A stretch of 64,000 nucleotides of DNA from Lingula anatina (lineage: Eukaryota; Brachiopoda; Lingulata; Lingulida; Lingulidae), in assembly GCF_001039355.2 (NCBI RefSeq), contig NW_019776022.1, positions 51,073 through 115,072 on the forward strand. Direction: 5' to 3'. Positions 11,955-26,900 of this stretch are shown one piece after another; position 1 is the stretch's first letter, and every line of letters begins with the position of its first letter. A program made the position numbers and the translations under genes. The notes beneath the pieces are model-generated. The model was given only the letters and a program-made list of their open reading frames with translations, was not told where the DNA came from and did not search any database.

Positions 11955-14900
11955 TTATTTGTTAAATAAATTAGAAACCCAATGAACCTTTTCTCCAGAC
12001 AATTTCTCCAATATGTTTTCATCAATGACTTCTTCAGTCCTCCATATTTTTTCTGAGTCTGCACTTTCCATTTTGTCCTGAGATCGTGTTTTGTGTACAC
12101 ACATTTCATTGGTTTGTTCTGACACATCCATGGCACTTTCAGAGTCAGATTCTGATTGGTCTGAAATGTCACCTGACTGGTCATCAGAATCACTGTCATC
12201 CTCCTCTTGTACTCTGAAAATGTGAAAGAAGTAATAAAAAGCTTTAAAACAGATTCTTTATCCTACAAACGCAATGTAGAAATGTATCCCTGTGTGCACG
12301 CACTCTAAAGTACATCTTCTCTAAATGCATTTACCAACATACTTGATATAAAATCACTTGTCAAAACAGTGTTATTAGGATTATCTTGCGCAGATACCAC
12401 AACACTCCTCTTTGGAGGTTAACATTAACACTTATCGTGGGCTGTATAGCAGCAAAATCAAAACTTGTATCTTGCAGCTATATATCTGCATACCAACTTG
12501 GCTGTGACAGCTCATCCAGTTTAAACACAAAGACTATAGGAAAAACTTTAATTCCAATAGTCAGTTATGTGAAGAAGCCACTATGGTAAAGATTCTTAAC
12601 ACCATGCCTCACAGGTAAATTAAACACCGTTTTAGCCTCTTTAATAATGATTTAAATCTGTATTTAAACAAGAGATAGTGAAGATGCTCTGTATGGACAT
12701 TAATATGTTAGTGGTAAACAACAAAGAAAGCAAATACAAGCTATTGATTGAAAAAAAAAAAAAATGACAGCTTCATCTTCGTTCCCAGTAACAACGGCCG
12801 CATCTCACCTGGTTTTCTTTCCCTTCCCCAGCAGTAATGTCTTGATGAATGTACCACACAGAGAGTTCACAGGGGGCAGCACATGTGCTGGTGTCCTCAG
12901 CAGCTGAACACATACAACAGAAATATATTATCATTATGGCTACATGGGACAGAGTCACAGAAATTTTCTGTATTTACATAATCATATTTTTAGATTATAA
13001 AAGTGTTTCTTAGTTTCACTTTGGCAAAGGCCAGTATAAATACTTCAGTTTTGAATAATTAGCACTAACCGGACCAATTTTAACTGTTAGTATGGAGACA
13101 ACATCCATGTCAGGAGGACTAGCACATCACTGATGGGTCACTTACACAAGTACATAAGCAATGACATCACCAGCAGGAAATAGATTTCAACTTGGTGTAA
13201 TATTCAGAAACCTGCTGTAACTTAACAGACTAACAAACTCGCTCTCCCATTGCTTTCATTACAAACTATTTGGGTAATGTACCTCCTGTAAACCCTCAGC
13301 TCCACCCTGGCTCCTCCTGGCTTCCAGTGGAAGAGCTGTGCTAGACAGTGCTGCCCTCTTACGGTTTCTACTCAAAAGAAGACTGAATGGAGTTTGTGGT
13401 ACACTTTGATGTACTTGTGATTGTTCCTTTGTTATGTCAGCTTTTTCATCTCTCTCAGTTTCTATAGATAATAGTTCTTGTTTTCTATTGAAAATATACA
13501 ACTTTGACTCTTTCTGCCAAGACAGTTCTTTGTTTAATTCAAGGTTTCTTTGATCTTTTTTATGATCATTTGGTATGAAAATTGCACCAATCACAGCAGA
13601 GGAGGACAAGTTGCCATGGTGATATAATGGTTGGGCATCTGATGGCTTGAAGATGTATACTGAAATACAAAAGAAAAACCAACATGAAGAAACAATAGCC
13701 CATAAATGTCGGACTTCCAAAGCCGATGTCGATTTTCATTACCATGCATTCCACTGCTGGTCAAAGTTTATACATAAATTGATAAATAATATAAAAAGAA
13801 AATTTGATTTCAAAAGCTTTCAAAGGCCTATAAAAATACTCATTGCAGACTTAAAGATCCTTGAGTTGACCAGTAAATACTCACAGTCCCAGCCTGCACT
13901 GCTGTCCTGACCATCACTGACCACAGCCATGTGCTCCGTCAACGGATCCGCCACCAGCACCTCGGCCTTCAACCCCACGCTCCACAACAGTGAGCAACTC
14001 AACAGGTTCCAAACTAACAGCTTGTTGTTTGTTGTACAAACCAATAGATGGCAGCAAAGTTGCCTGCCAAAGGCAATGTGTCTGCAAATAAAAAAGAAGG
14101 AATGGCGTAGTTCAATATCTTTTGAAAACCATAATTTTACAGTTGATGTATTGTTTTCTGTAGCTGGTGGATTTCACTTTTAGTTGATGTCAACCCAACT
14201 TTATCTGTTCTAAGCAATTTTCATTTTACACAGAATGAGAAAATGAAAATAAGATTTAGAAACAAAAAGGAGTTGCTCAGAATCACAGCCAAGGAGCTTG
14301 GGGTCATCAAGGTCATCTCAGACTTTGCGAAACCACAGAAGCTAGCTTTCATCACAGCAACATACTGTAAACAATCTATATGTCTTCGGCTCTTCTTCTG
14401 GAATTGGTTATCCCAAGACCATTTTCATCAACCATATTCTACAGATACTAACTTTATCTCATCCCCCTCATCGCCACAACTGAGTGTGGTCTTGAGGGCG
14501 TTTGTGTCAGGGTCCCACAGGGTCAGTGTGTGACCAAATCCCACTCCAAGGAGAGAACCGTCCTCAGAGAAGTCAGCAGCACAGGCAGCCTGCTCCTTGT
14601 AGTAACCCACTGACTCACAATTCCAGCAACTGCTTGTCTCTGAGATATAGATTACAGATTATCTTCACCATATTTTGAATGAACAATATTCTTTGCAATA
14701 TCTAATTTTTTCTTATATAATTTCAAAATAAAATAGTAAGATTTTCACTCTGTGAGTAAAAAGGATAAAAAAATGAAATTTCCACATTTAAACTTATATT
14801 TCAATATTCCACACACTTTGACAAAGAAACACAGAATGATATACAATAATAACTTAAATGTTACTGAACACAGACTCACATTTTCTAACCACTGTTAGTT

Positions 14901-17900
14901 TACATAGAAAGGTTTACTCACTGTAAATATCACTGTCTTCCACCAAAGTCCATATCTTAAACTTCCCATCCCTGCTAGTGGTAAGACACAGAGGTGTCCT
15001 AGACCCGTTGCCATGGGAACGGAACTTAAGAGTATGGATGACGTCTGAGTGAGGAAGATCAACTGTGGTGTTGAGAACAAACCTGAAGATAATTACAGAA
15101 CGTTTAAGAGAATTCCCTTTTTAATATTTAGTTTAATGACTTTGAAACATCTGTTACTTAAAAAATTTTGAAAAGTGCAGACATTGGCATCATCTATAAC
15201 GAATTAAATGATGATGCATCATTATTGTGGAAACAAAGGTCAGGAGACACAGCCTGGTTCCTGGGGTCATCAAGGTCATATCAGAGAAATCCACAGCATC
15301 AAAATAACCCTGACATGTGATAGGCTGTGTTCAGAATGGAAATTATTGTATAAGCAGGATTGATCTATCTCAGCAGGGATTCTTGTTATGGAGCAGTCAA
15401 TGTAATCAGCTTAATTGTCTGGCACACCCCCTAATAACTTCAAGTACTTGAGTAAAGTTGGGAAAATTTTGTGGTCCATGATGTTTTTCATGTTGCTCTG
15501 CAACGGGTGCAGATTACACTGACTGTGCCTCAGCGAAAATCTCAGCTGAGATAGATAGATTATGATAACTTCTGTACAGAGCCATAAAATTTTATAGAAT
15601 TTAAGCTATCCACCAAAGCAGTCAAGGCTTGGCCAAGTTTTACCACAACCAGCTGCTCAGCTGGGTAACCCTTTAAGTTGAATATCAGCGCAAAGGTGAG
15701 ATGAAAAAATCAAACTCACATCTGGGACTCCTTCATAAACTGCCAAAACTTCAAAACGATCTCCTCAGCCGTCTCTCCGTCTTCTCTCCTCTGGACCGTG
15801 GCCAGCCAGTCCCCCCCATCGTCAAATGCAGCTTTCTCCAGCTCTGTGTGCACCAGGGGGCGCTGCAGATTGTCTGGAGAGACGTAATTCTGCTGGACAA
15901 TGTCGAGCTGGAAATAAATAGACAGAATTGTGATCAGCATCCTTGATACAGAGAACCTAATATCAAAGTACAAAGCTCAGTTTTTAAGCAAAAAACAAAT
16001 TAGAGAAAGGAAAAAAAGTAAACAAACCAATGGACTTTTTATACATACACTGGCCAGACAAGCTGAAGAATTAATTTAATGTCAAATACTGATAAAAATA
16101 TTTTACTAATTGTTTATTAGGATATAGATCAAATAGTTATATAAAAGAAAGGTGGTAGCCTTAGTTACATAAATTTTCGTCAGGTCTGATTTTAATCTCA
16201 AAGCTGACTAAAGATGTTTTTATTTTTTCTTTGAAAAAATGGCCACTGGGCAAAAAATCACTACTATTGGCAAGATGGAAATTTCTCCAGTGGGAAACAG
16301 TTTTCTTGTGCAGAGGTCTACTACCAAACGCCAGCAGAGAGAAGATGCTGGTGTTAGCGAACCCTCCACTGATTTCTGTGGCACAAATCCGACACCCAGC
16401 ATGCACCATATGAGCAGACTGGGCTGTAATTTTGTGCAGCTCCAAGAGGTAAAGATACCAGGGGCAAGACCTTAACTTGGTCTTAACTTTAACACCAAAA
16501 TTTTATAGTCTATTTTAACTCCAGTTAAACTGGTGGTCATCCACTTATTGTAGGTGAAAAATTGTGCTTGTTTTTGTACTCAAAAAGAGATTGCTAATGT
16601 TACAGTAAAATCACTATTTTACACTGCATATCTACCTTCACTGGCCCCAAACTTGCTACTGCAAGTTTCCACCTTTATACCGAAACTAAATCAGATATTT
16701 TCCATTATTTGGACAACATAACATTAACTCCTTCCACACCATCACCTACATTGTATAAATGCCTATCACTGTGAAGTGAATAAAACTGCAGATGTCCTGG
16801 CTTCCCATTGGTCACCAGGGCCTTGGTTCTGGGGTCCACAAGTAGTCCCACAGGGGCTGGCTGATGTTTGTGGTGTGGAAGGTGGGCCTGGGTCAGACCC
16901 TGGTATAACTGCACCACCTTGAAACCAGGGTTGATCAGCTGGATCACTGGAAATTAGAAATAATCTTGTCAGAATGTTTACAACATCTCAACATAAAAAA
17001 AAAAATATAAGTTTCAATACGGGTCAATGAGATATCTGTAACTGAAGGGAGCACGTGCTATCATTTTTATTTCTCAGTAAAACTTCCTTTAAATTAGAGA
17101 ATAGTACACTTAATTTAAAAAAAAAACTTGTCATGTATCGTGGCATTTATCATGCTTTTGTATCTTTTAATTTCTCCTTTCTCCGCAAAATAGTACACTA
17201 CATATTTTGAGTCTATATTTTCACCAAGATTCCAAAGGCTTATCTAAAATACAGTCAAATATAATTCAGCAACATCTACCATTATCTGAATGGCAAGTAG
17301 CGTAGAGTGTGTTGTCATGGGAACAGATCACATGATCAATGGGCGCCCCAAGCCTTGGTCTAAAATCCTTGTGATGGGAGTTATACTGCCACTTGACCAG
17401 GACGCACTCATGGCCGCCACTCAGGAAGTAGGAACCTGGAGAGAAATATGGTTATCATAAACCTTTATTCGAAATGCAGATCAGATGAATTCAAGCACAA
17501 ATTTTGTCCTTTGAAATCAACAGAGCAAAAAAGCATGACATTAGGATTTTTTAAGTGCCAGTTGCACATAAAATGAAATTTACCCAAGTTTGGCAGCAGA
17601 TATAAATCACATAATATGACACGTTACTTTACAAAACCAAATTTACAGAAGATGAAAATATTACAAAAAAGTAACATTTTTCTGTGTGCAACTTGAATAG
17701 TCAAAGGGAGTGTTATATAAACAGACCTTCTGCAGTGAAGCAGAGTCCTCCCACAGGTAATGAGTGCCAGTGATTGACTGTTTTCACCACGTTGGAACTG
17801 CTCAGAAAGTTCCACCTGAAGCAAACATGTTAACAAGTGAAGTAAATGATCATATATGAAAGAAATATAGGAAAATAAGAACTATTGATAATACAAGTTA

Positions 17901-20900
17901 TTTCTATGGAGACCAAACATGTTTTTCCCTTATAACAAATATGACATTAAAACTCGTCACAAATGTCAAATCCTAGGAGCTTTCTTTTCAGCCTTCTATC
18001 AAGATTCTTAAGGAATTGCTCAGAATCACAGCCAAGGAGCTTGGGGTCATCAAGGTCATCTCAGACTTTGCGAAACCACAGAAGCTAGCTGTCATCACAG
18101 CAACAGCCTTTTATGAAAATAAAGCGCATCTTTTTTCAAATGCTGGTCCCACTGACTATACACTACTTACCACAGCAATATCTTGCCATTGCTAGCACCA
18201 GTAGCTACACAGTACTCCGTGGGATGACACGCCACACAAGTCAACTTCAGGTACTGGTCAACATCCACAATGTGACTGAAGAAAACATCTGTCATGAGAA
18301 CTCTGGTGCAATCAGTGTAGATACACAGATTTGCCTGTGTTGAATATTATACGTATGTACTTTTATCAAAACATCAAACATTTATCAACTATATCCATTT
18401 ATTTTTCAATAAAACTTTCGTACAATACAAATTGAAATGACTACCCACCGAAGACTTTTTAGCGTGGAGTATTGCTTTTTATCTTGTTTTACTTTAGAAA
18501 ATTTTGAGAAATTTGAAAAATTCATATTAAACAAGCCCTAAAATAGAGTTGCTCAGAATCACAGCCAAGGAGCTTGGGGTCATCAAGGTCATCTCAGACT
18601 TTGCGAAACCACAGAAGCTAGCTTTCATCACAGCAATATGTCTAAACTGATAAACACAATGCATAAACAAGTTCATTTTATTCCTAGTGACAATAAACAG
18701 TTATTTCATCAAGGGGGGGGAAGAGGGGTACAAAGTAATGCCACTATCCAGTTTATTACTCTCTCCTATCACCTTTTATGTGGTTAAAATGCACAGAATT
18801 TGACTGCAAATGACTAGTATTTATTCGCTTTCCACCCAAAGAAACTGATGCTCCCCTTAAATGTTCATCAGAACCACCTGATGAGGTCTTCACTTGTCTC
18901 CTTTTATATCTTTGAAATAGGCAAACCACCTGATCTAACTTACTGTTTTGTGAGTTTCTTCTTAAAGGAATGCACAATTAGTGTCCTCCCTTGAACTGCT
19001 GCTATGTACTCCCCCTGAAGATACACAAACATCATCTACAACATAGTCTGGGAACAGGAGAATTCCCCACCTTTGCCTTAAAATTCATATTTGATGATTA
19101 AAATAACTGAAAATGTGCAAAAGGTAAATCACTCCAGACATGCTGAAAACTTTTCAGAATGGCCAGACATTTGGAACAGCAGTAATGAAAAATTTGTCAG
19201 ACCGAATGGATTTTTATCGGACCGGAAATAACCCTATTTGTTTGAGACATATACTACAAATACGATTGGGGTAGTTTACTTTGTTTGTGAATGTGAAAGG
19301 TTTGAAATGGAAGGGAAAAAAATGGTTTGGGTTTTATGTAATTTTATTCGTGAAGTATGTCGAATGATGACAGTAAGTTCAAAATGCGGCTCTTAAAACT
19401 CTTGTCGGTCTTTTGGACCGACCAATTACAGGTCCAGACAATTTTTCTCGGTCATGACCGATCGGACCAACAGTTTCAGCATGTCTGCACTCTCTGTCTT
19501 TTGCCAATAATACTAGTTACAGGAACCATATACTTCCACAAAGTATAAATCTTTAAATTTTTGCAGTCAAAATATTAGATGACACCCTTTACTAGTTCTA
19601 AGAAACAAGTTCAACGCAATCACAACAAACATATTTCACCCAGTCACAACTAAAACAAACGGTCACAACTAACACATTCAAAACTTAAACATTAAATTAG
19701 CAAAACTAAATCATCCCATGCCATCTCAAAAGACAGAAAATACAAAACACATCCAATGCAGTCACAACTAACTCAGTTGTAACAGTACAGGAACCATGTC
19801 AAAACCACAGCTAGTGAGGACGTGCTCACTTACCAGCACTCCCAGCGCAAGACATCTCTCCTCTTTACGCACTCTCTCCAAGACTGTACGCAGATGGAGA
19901 ACTTTATCACTGGCTTGTCGAGGAAGATGAAACTGTACAAGCTCAAAACCTAGAATGTAAAATCAAGTCATGAAAAATGTTTTCTGTTATCTTCAAGTTT
20001 GGTTATTGTGCAATATGTATCAGTTCTTCACAAACTAGATGGAAGAAACATAATACTGCAGTCTCATAATTGCAGATACATCTGTTCTAAATTCAACAAA
20101 TCTAATTCAAAATTATCCATATGTCTTGAAAGCATCGAAGTAGTTAAAGTCACCTACTTTTTGAAGAAGACTTTCGTACTGCATAATAAGCAGGACTCTC
20201 AGAGCTGTCTGACACTAGAAGGACATGGATGGGAAAGTTCAGCTGATAGGTCTGAAATACAAACACATTTTCTTTAAGGTTTTGTAATGTGTGTGTGCGT
20301 GTGTGCATCAGTGCGTAATAAATGATGTAAATCCTGGTTAAAATATGCTTCAAAAAATAAATGCATCACTGAAAATTATCTTAAATTGGAACTGAAAAGT
20401 AAAATAAATTATTGTTTTTATAATAAAAGTTGCTCAGAATCACAGCCAAGGAGCTTGGGGTCATCACGGTCATCTCAGACTTTGCGAAACCACAGAAGCT
20501 AGCTTTCATCACAGCAACATACTGTAAGATCTTCACGTTTTGTAACTGATATTGTTATGTTGTACTCAATGCATTTTCACAAACAGAACAGATAAAACTA
20601 AACGTGATCATAACATTATTATAAATTCTACTACAAATCTGAAAACAAAAACATGGTATGACAGGTTTATGAAAGTGTCATAAAAATATGACCCGAAAGT
20701 ACAAATTCATGCAAATTCAGACATTCAAATATTCAAAGTTCCTCACCTTGAGAGCTACTCCATCAGAATAGTCCCACTGTATTATACTCTGGTCCAGTGA
20801 CGAGGACAAAATCTGCAATGGACAATTTTTTAAGCAACAACCCGAAGTTCTAACTATACGTTATAATCATAAAGAATTGTTGTGTTAGCTGTGATTGTGT

Positions 20901-23900
20901 TCGGTGTGTAACGTGTATGTTCGTATGTGTACGTGGAGGTCACAGGTTGAAAGACCGCGCCCCATAAAATTTGATTTCCACCTGAAAGTCGGACGGAGAT
21001 GCAGGTTGAATAACTGAAATAGGTATTCCAGTGTTCTTGCAGGTAAGTTTTACTATATTTAATAAAGGACCAATCCATAGTTTAAATTCATACATTTCTA
21101 AATTTATATATTTATTTTTTATGGTGTTTTGGCATTGTTATATTTTTATTTCTTTGTTCTGTCTTTCTTGTCTTTCGTTAGTGTAAATTTTGTTAATGTA
21201 ATTGTTTAAAATTAATTTGTTTATATTGCTCTTGCAGATATTTGCAGATATTTGAACAATAATAATAAAGAAACATCAACCCGAGCTATCGGTCTGTTAC
21301 ACAATCATAAACAGCCACTCTAATTGACACATTCACAAGTCCACTTATGGAAGTCTTCAACAAGTTTATCATTACATAGCAGAATTGAATACTAGTAGTG
21401 ACAGGTACGCAGATGAATTTTATCTTACTCGAAAGCACTGACAATGCCAAGACTAACTGGCCTTTCAGCAGTATGTGACTTGCAATGTTCACACAGTCAA
21501 TTAAAATCTTTGGTGAAGAAAACTACATGTGTGAGTGTACCCAGGTCTGGTGGAGTGTTCACCCCCATGTGTACATCATCATTACCGTCACTGTCTATAA
21601 TTACGAGCTCCAATACGGCCATCTCAAGAGACAACCTCTAAGAGTTGACATTAGAGAGAAAGCAATCCCACAGTGATCTCAACTACACTTAGACCCCATT
21701 CCCAGAGATTAGATCGATCCAAACTAGATCGACCTAACTCCCTGGGGGTTCACGCTAAATAGCTGTCAGCCGAGCAGGCACGAAAGTTAATTACCCCCCT
21801 TACAACTTGTAGTAGGCTGGATGGACATTTAAGTCAGATTATCTGACAGTAATCTAGTGAGACTCCCCACGGGGATAGATCGATCTAAAATCTATGAGAA
21901 TACGCCCCTAGTTAGAATAACCAGTGAACCCTCTAGTATCAAATGTTAGTTACCTGTAATCTGTTCTTTGGATGTTGTTTCACTCCTGTCACGGTGTCTG
22001 TGTGTCCCCGTAGCTCCCTCACACACTCCCCACTGACTGTACTGTACACTTTGACTGTGTGGCCGGCACAGCAAAACAGACACCTTTAACACAGAAAAAA
22101 AAAATCATTTGGGAAACACGGAGTAAAATGTAATTTTAAAATACATAAATGTGGCTGAGTTAGAAGCCGGCCTACAGAAGGCACACATGACTGCACGAGG
22201 TAAGCTCAAAGAATCTTCTAAGTGTATGAAAAGGGATTAGGACCTGAGGATTTTGGAGCGAACTTATGTGGTCAGGGATTCAGTTTACATACTGGATTCG
22301 GCCGGAGGCCGGGGGAAGTGTAAGAAACTATGTCCCCCGTGGAAGGGTCCGGGAGTCATCGTGGAGAGGCTGAGCTCGTATTTATACCGGGTGAAGGTAA
22401 GAAATGCGGTGTTCGTGGCCAATCATGACAGGTTAAAACCTTGTCGAGACAGTGAGATACCTCTGTGGATCCAGCAATGGAGAAAAAAAACCCGTGGTTG
22501 ACTCTACAATCAAGGGGGATGACAAGGTATATTGAAACTGTAGGCAGAAATGGCAGGGCCGATTTATGATACAGTGCGATCATTGTAGTGAATGGTATCA
22601 TGGGTCCTGTGTAAACATTACTGCGTCTGACGCCCTCTTGATAAAGAAGTATAAGTGTGAGGATTGCACACGTCCGGGCCATAATCCTGGGGATTGAGTA
22701 GAGGATTAAGGCCGAGTAGAGGATTAAGGTCGAGTAAGGTCGAGTAAGGTCGAGTAGAGAGTTAAGGTCGAGTAGAGATAAAGAGTTTAATTAGCTAAGA
22801 GTTTAGCTTAAGTCAAATAACTCTTACTCAAAATTCTTCTCTTTTTTCTTTTTAGATGGAAGAGCAGAAGTGGCTTGACCTTATCAAGCCGATCCTAGAG
22901 TCCTGCAAGGATAAGAGGCTCCACCCAAGCCAGGAGTTGGTAAATGTGATTGCCAGCCGACCCATGGCCTTGCAGGGAGATGCTGAGGCACTGTTACTCT
23001 AGGGAGAGAGATGCGGAGGCTTGGCGCAAAGATTGTGCTAAGGGCCTGGTGGCTGTAGATTTTCAATCCTGCAGTTGGGTATTTGAGCATGTTGCCAGGG
23101 TTGCCACTCCCAGAAAGGGGAAAGGTACTCGAGAGGCGTGGCATGCCACATATCGAGATTTCAGACTTCAAAAGGACACTACTTTGGAGCACAGGGTGGA
23201 TGCAGTGACTCCGAGCACTGTGGTTAGAGGAAGTCCGGAGGCAGCAGTGCGAGGGGAGAGTGAGGAGTCGGGGTCAGTATCAGACAGTATACCGAGGACT
23301 CCCACTGAGTCAATGGAGGTGGACACACCTTCGAGTCCGGTGAGGAGGTCACCGAGGGCTACCCTTACCAGCTGGGGTAGTGAGATGGACTTGCGGGAAA
23401 AGCTTACCTATGCCGAGGCTGTCAAGAAACCAAGTCCAAATGATGTGGTAACGACACAGAGTCGAGAAAAGTCAGCTAAGACTGGGGGCTCTTACCAACC
23501 ACGGCCTTAGGGTCGGGCATGGTTAGTAAAGAAAACCAAGGTCTCAACAAGGCAGGAAACACCTCCTAAGGTACCTTCAAAAATTTCCAAGAAGGATGAG
23601 GAAAAAAGGTGTTTCAGGTGAAAGAAAGTAGGGCATGTGGCTCGGAAGTGCCTAACTCTGTCCGAGGAGGATAGGTGCTTCAGATGTTCGGAGCTGGGGC
23701 ACATAGTCAAAGATTGCCCACTTTCAAGTAAAGTGGCCAAGGACCGGAAAGATGTGTCTAAGGCAAGACTAGATGACTTCAGGGGGAGTTCAACGAGCAG
23801 ATGGGATGACTGCAGGGGGAGTTCATCGAGTAAACCTTCAACGAGTGGTCTCGAGGAGCTGGGTACATGGGCCCATGCTAAGAGATCGAGGCAGAGTGGT

Positions 23901-26900
23901 GGCTCCAGTCATGGAGGAGTTACTAGTGCCATGGGCGCAAGACCTAGTGCGCCGAGTCCCGACTTATGTCCAATTTTTGCATGCAATAGTCATTTAACGG
24001 AGAAACATGCATGGAACAAGCATATCCCTCCTGTGTTTCATCCGGTGTTTGATGGCAAGGGTATGGAAAAGAGAAGATTTCTAGCTCTTAATCTTCTAGC
24101 CACTCAGCTATTTGGGATGAATGCAAAGATGGACAGGTTATGCCAGGCCTGTGATATCATGGACCAGAGAGATCGGGAGATACCTCTGAGTAGGAAAGAG
24201 GGTGAAGACAACTTTATCCAAGGCCTGGGTTTGTCAGGCGAGTATGCCCTCAGAGTTGGATCTCTCCTGTTGGGGAAGCCTTTGCTGAGCTTAATAGCTA
24301 AATTATGGCCGTCAGACCTGGAGGGGTATAGGAGCACATGTTCCATCGAAGAGGACGAAGAGCTGTCTATTCCTAAGCCTCCAGTAGGATATGACAGTCA
24401 TTGTCACGTGGATCGTGTGCGCCAGCACTTGGAGTTACCAACAACAGCTTGGTTAAGGGATGTCATCGAGACCAGTCAGGTGGATGACAAGGAGATAACA
24501 GTGTCAGGGGTCACTGTTATATTCTGCGACCCAGCAACATATCCAAGTGCTGAGGAGGTGGCTTCTCTGAAGGCAGAGGGAGCCGTGGTGTCGGTGGGTT
24601 GGCACCCCAGACACGAGTTTGACCCAGAGGGCTGGGCATAGTTTGTACAGGCAGCCAGCAATCCAGAGATGTCTGTTCTGGGTGAGATTGGTGTGGATTT
24701 CACCACCTCATCATGGCAGTGGGAAGCGCAGTTTGAAGTACTGGAAAGGGCTGTTACATTTTTAAGAGAAGACCTGGTACTGGTGCTCCACTGTTGAGGG
24801 CCCAAGGACGACTCAGCTACTGATCTGGCTTGGAGACACGGTTTAAACATTCTTCGATTGGCTGAGAATGTGAAAAGTGATCAGTTAATTCACTGTCACT
24901 GTTTCACAGGGTCAAGGAGGATGGCAGAGAAGTGGATACAGTATTTTCCCAATACCTACTTTGGAGCTACTGCCATCTTCAGGACGTATATGGATATGTC
25001 GAGGAGTAGGAGAGCAATAGAGATGTTACGGTGGATGCCTGCTCAAAGGTTACTGCTGGAAACTGATGCCCCATACTTTGGATGTCCGACGAGGAGTAAG
25101 TCCACTCCAGCTTTCCTGGGAAAAGTAGCGGAAGTCGTAGCAAGAATTCGTGGGTGTGACGGGTGGTACTTAAAGGCGGAAAGACAAGGAAAGACAGGTT
25201 AATGGAAGTAATAATAAGATATTGAAAGTCATATATGCCTAATCTGATACCAAAAGCGCTTGAAATGTCCTTAAATAAGAAATCCAGTCACTTTGCAGTG
25301 GTTTAAATACACAAATATTCCAATACGAAACTTCGTCCGCCATCTTGGATTTCCGTAGCCGGATCTAGCGTCCTGTCTTGTGAAGCGCCACCTATCTTAG
25401 TGATTCTAGCAGACAACATACAAACTGCAGACAGCTAAAATATTTGCAAATTAAAAGATTGGAGGAGTTTTATGTCTAGAACTGCTTTGAAATCTGGGTG
25501 ATTGGATACAATACTCCTTGTTTTTTAGATATAATTATGAATGATATAAGGCCCTAGCAGACAACAGTAAAATAGCAATTTACTAGCTTAAATTTATTTT
25601 AAAATATTGTATAAACCCAAATAGTTTTTAAAACGTGAGAAGTGTATTAAATTATTAACCTGTTTGAAACTAACGGTGTGAATAACGGGTTCTTATACAC
25701 ATTTTAACCAAGATTTTGTTCCTTTATAAAACATGATGACAGGTAATTATTCAATTATGATTAAGCGAATAGCAAAAACGGTTAGTTGTGTAGCAGGTGT
25801 GATGTCTACACAGTGGTATTTAGATCAAGACACATAGATTTCAAAATGAAGAGGGGGAGAAGGGGATTACATATCAGCTTGTTGCGTCTTAAGTTATAGC
25901 TGTAAGTTTTCGGGTCATATTGTGAAATGTGTAAAATAAAATAAAAGAGTGATCTTTACAGGCTAGAAGAGATATGAAAAAATCTCAGGTAAGTGTTTCT
26001 TTGATTCTGAGGCCTGAACTTGAGATTGCCAGATAACCATTGGTGTTAATAACCAGTTTTTGATTTTTGCTAGTTGATAGAGATAAAGATAATTTGTGAC
26101 AGGTGAGTAGTTGATGTCAGTGAGTTTGGTAGACACTGATGAGAATGATGCAACTCCCATAGGTTTGGTGGACATTGATGAGAATGACATTCTGTCACAG
26201 CCTGTTCCTTCCACTACCCACGATCCCAGTATTACTGATAATTCCTCTGCATCACCAAAAAACCACAGCTTTGAGACAGACGACCCGTCACTGGAGGTAG
26301 AACCTGAGCTTGTTGGTGCACCTATCAACAAGTATATGGAAGCAGGTGATATCATCGAACTTTTACAATCATTGCCAGAGACTCTGAATCACATTCCTGA
26401 TGGGAGAAAAGAAAATGTTCGCTTTTTGGTTGACAACAAGGAAAATGAAGAAAGACGTAGTGAAGGGAAAAATAGTCAGTTCGTTGATGACTGTGGGGTG
26501 TGGCAAAATAGTAACTCCCCTGTAACACATATGGGCAGAAGAGATGGAAAATGGACAACAATCCTGCTCAAAGATGGCCAGTACTACACGGAAAAACGCT
26601 CCAATGGCAAAAAGGTCCTTTGTCTTATGAAAGACCAACCAACAGAGGTTGTCAGACTGCAGCGAAATTATGCCACGCTAAAAAGAGACAGTACGTACAA
26701 GAGAAGGATTTCTTGGATTAAAGGAATTCCTGTGGCAATTGTGGAATACATCGGTAAACTGCCACCACCAGCTCCACATGGGGGGAATGCAGCCAAAGGG
26801 GCGCCTCCTTATCAAAGAACTGCAAAGCCGGTACTAGAAAAGATAAGGGAACAGGCAAAAGGAGGTAAAAAGCCGAAAGAGATTTACGAAGAGATGATAA

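Noticed and set aside
16161-16475. Overlapping ORFs on both strands in WDR75 intron 10
   Set aside because: No known domain, no flanking exon structure; both strands are open by chance.
19357-19548. Small ORFs inside MITE family B
   Set aside because: The same frame is broken in the second copy, so it is not conserved coding sequence.
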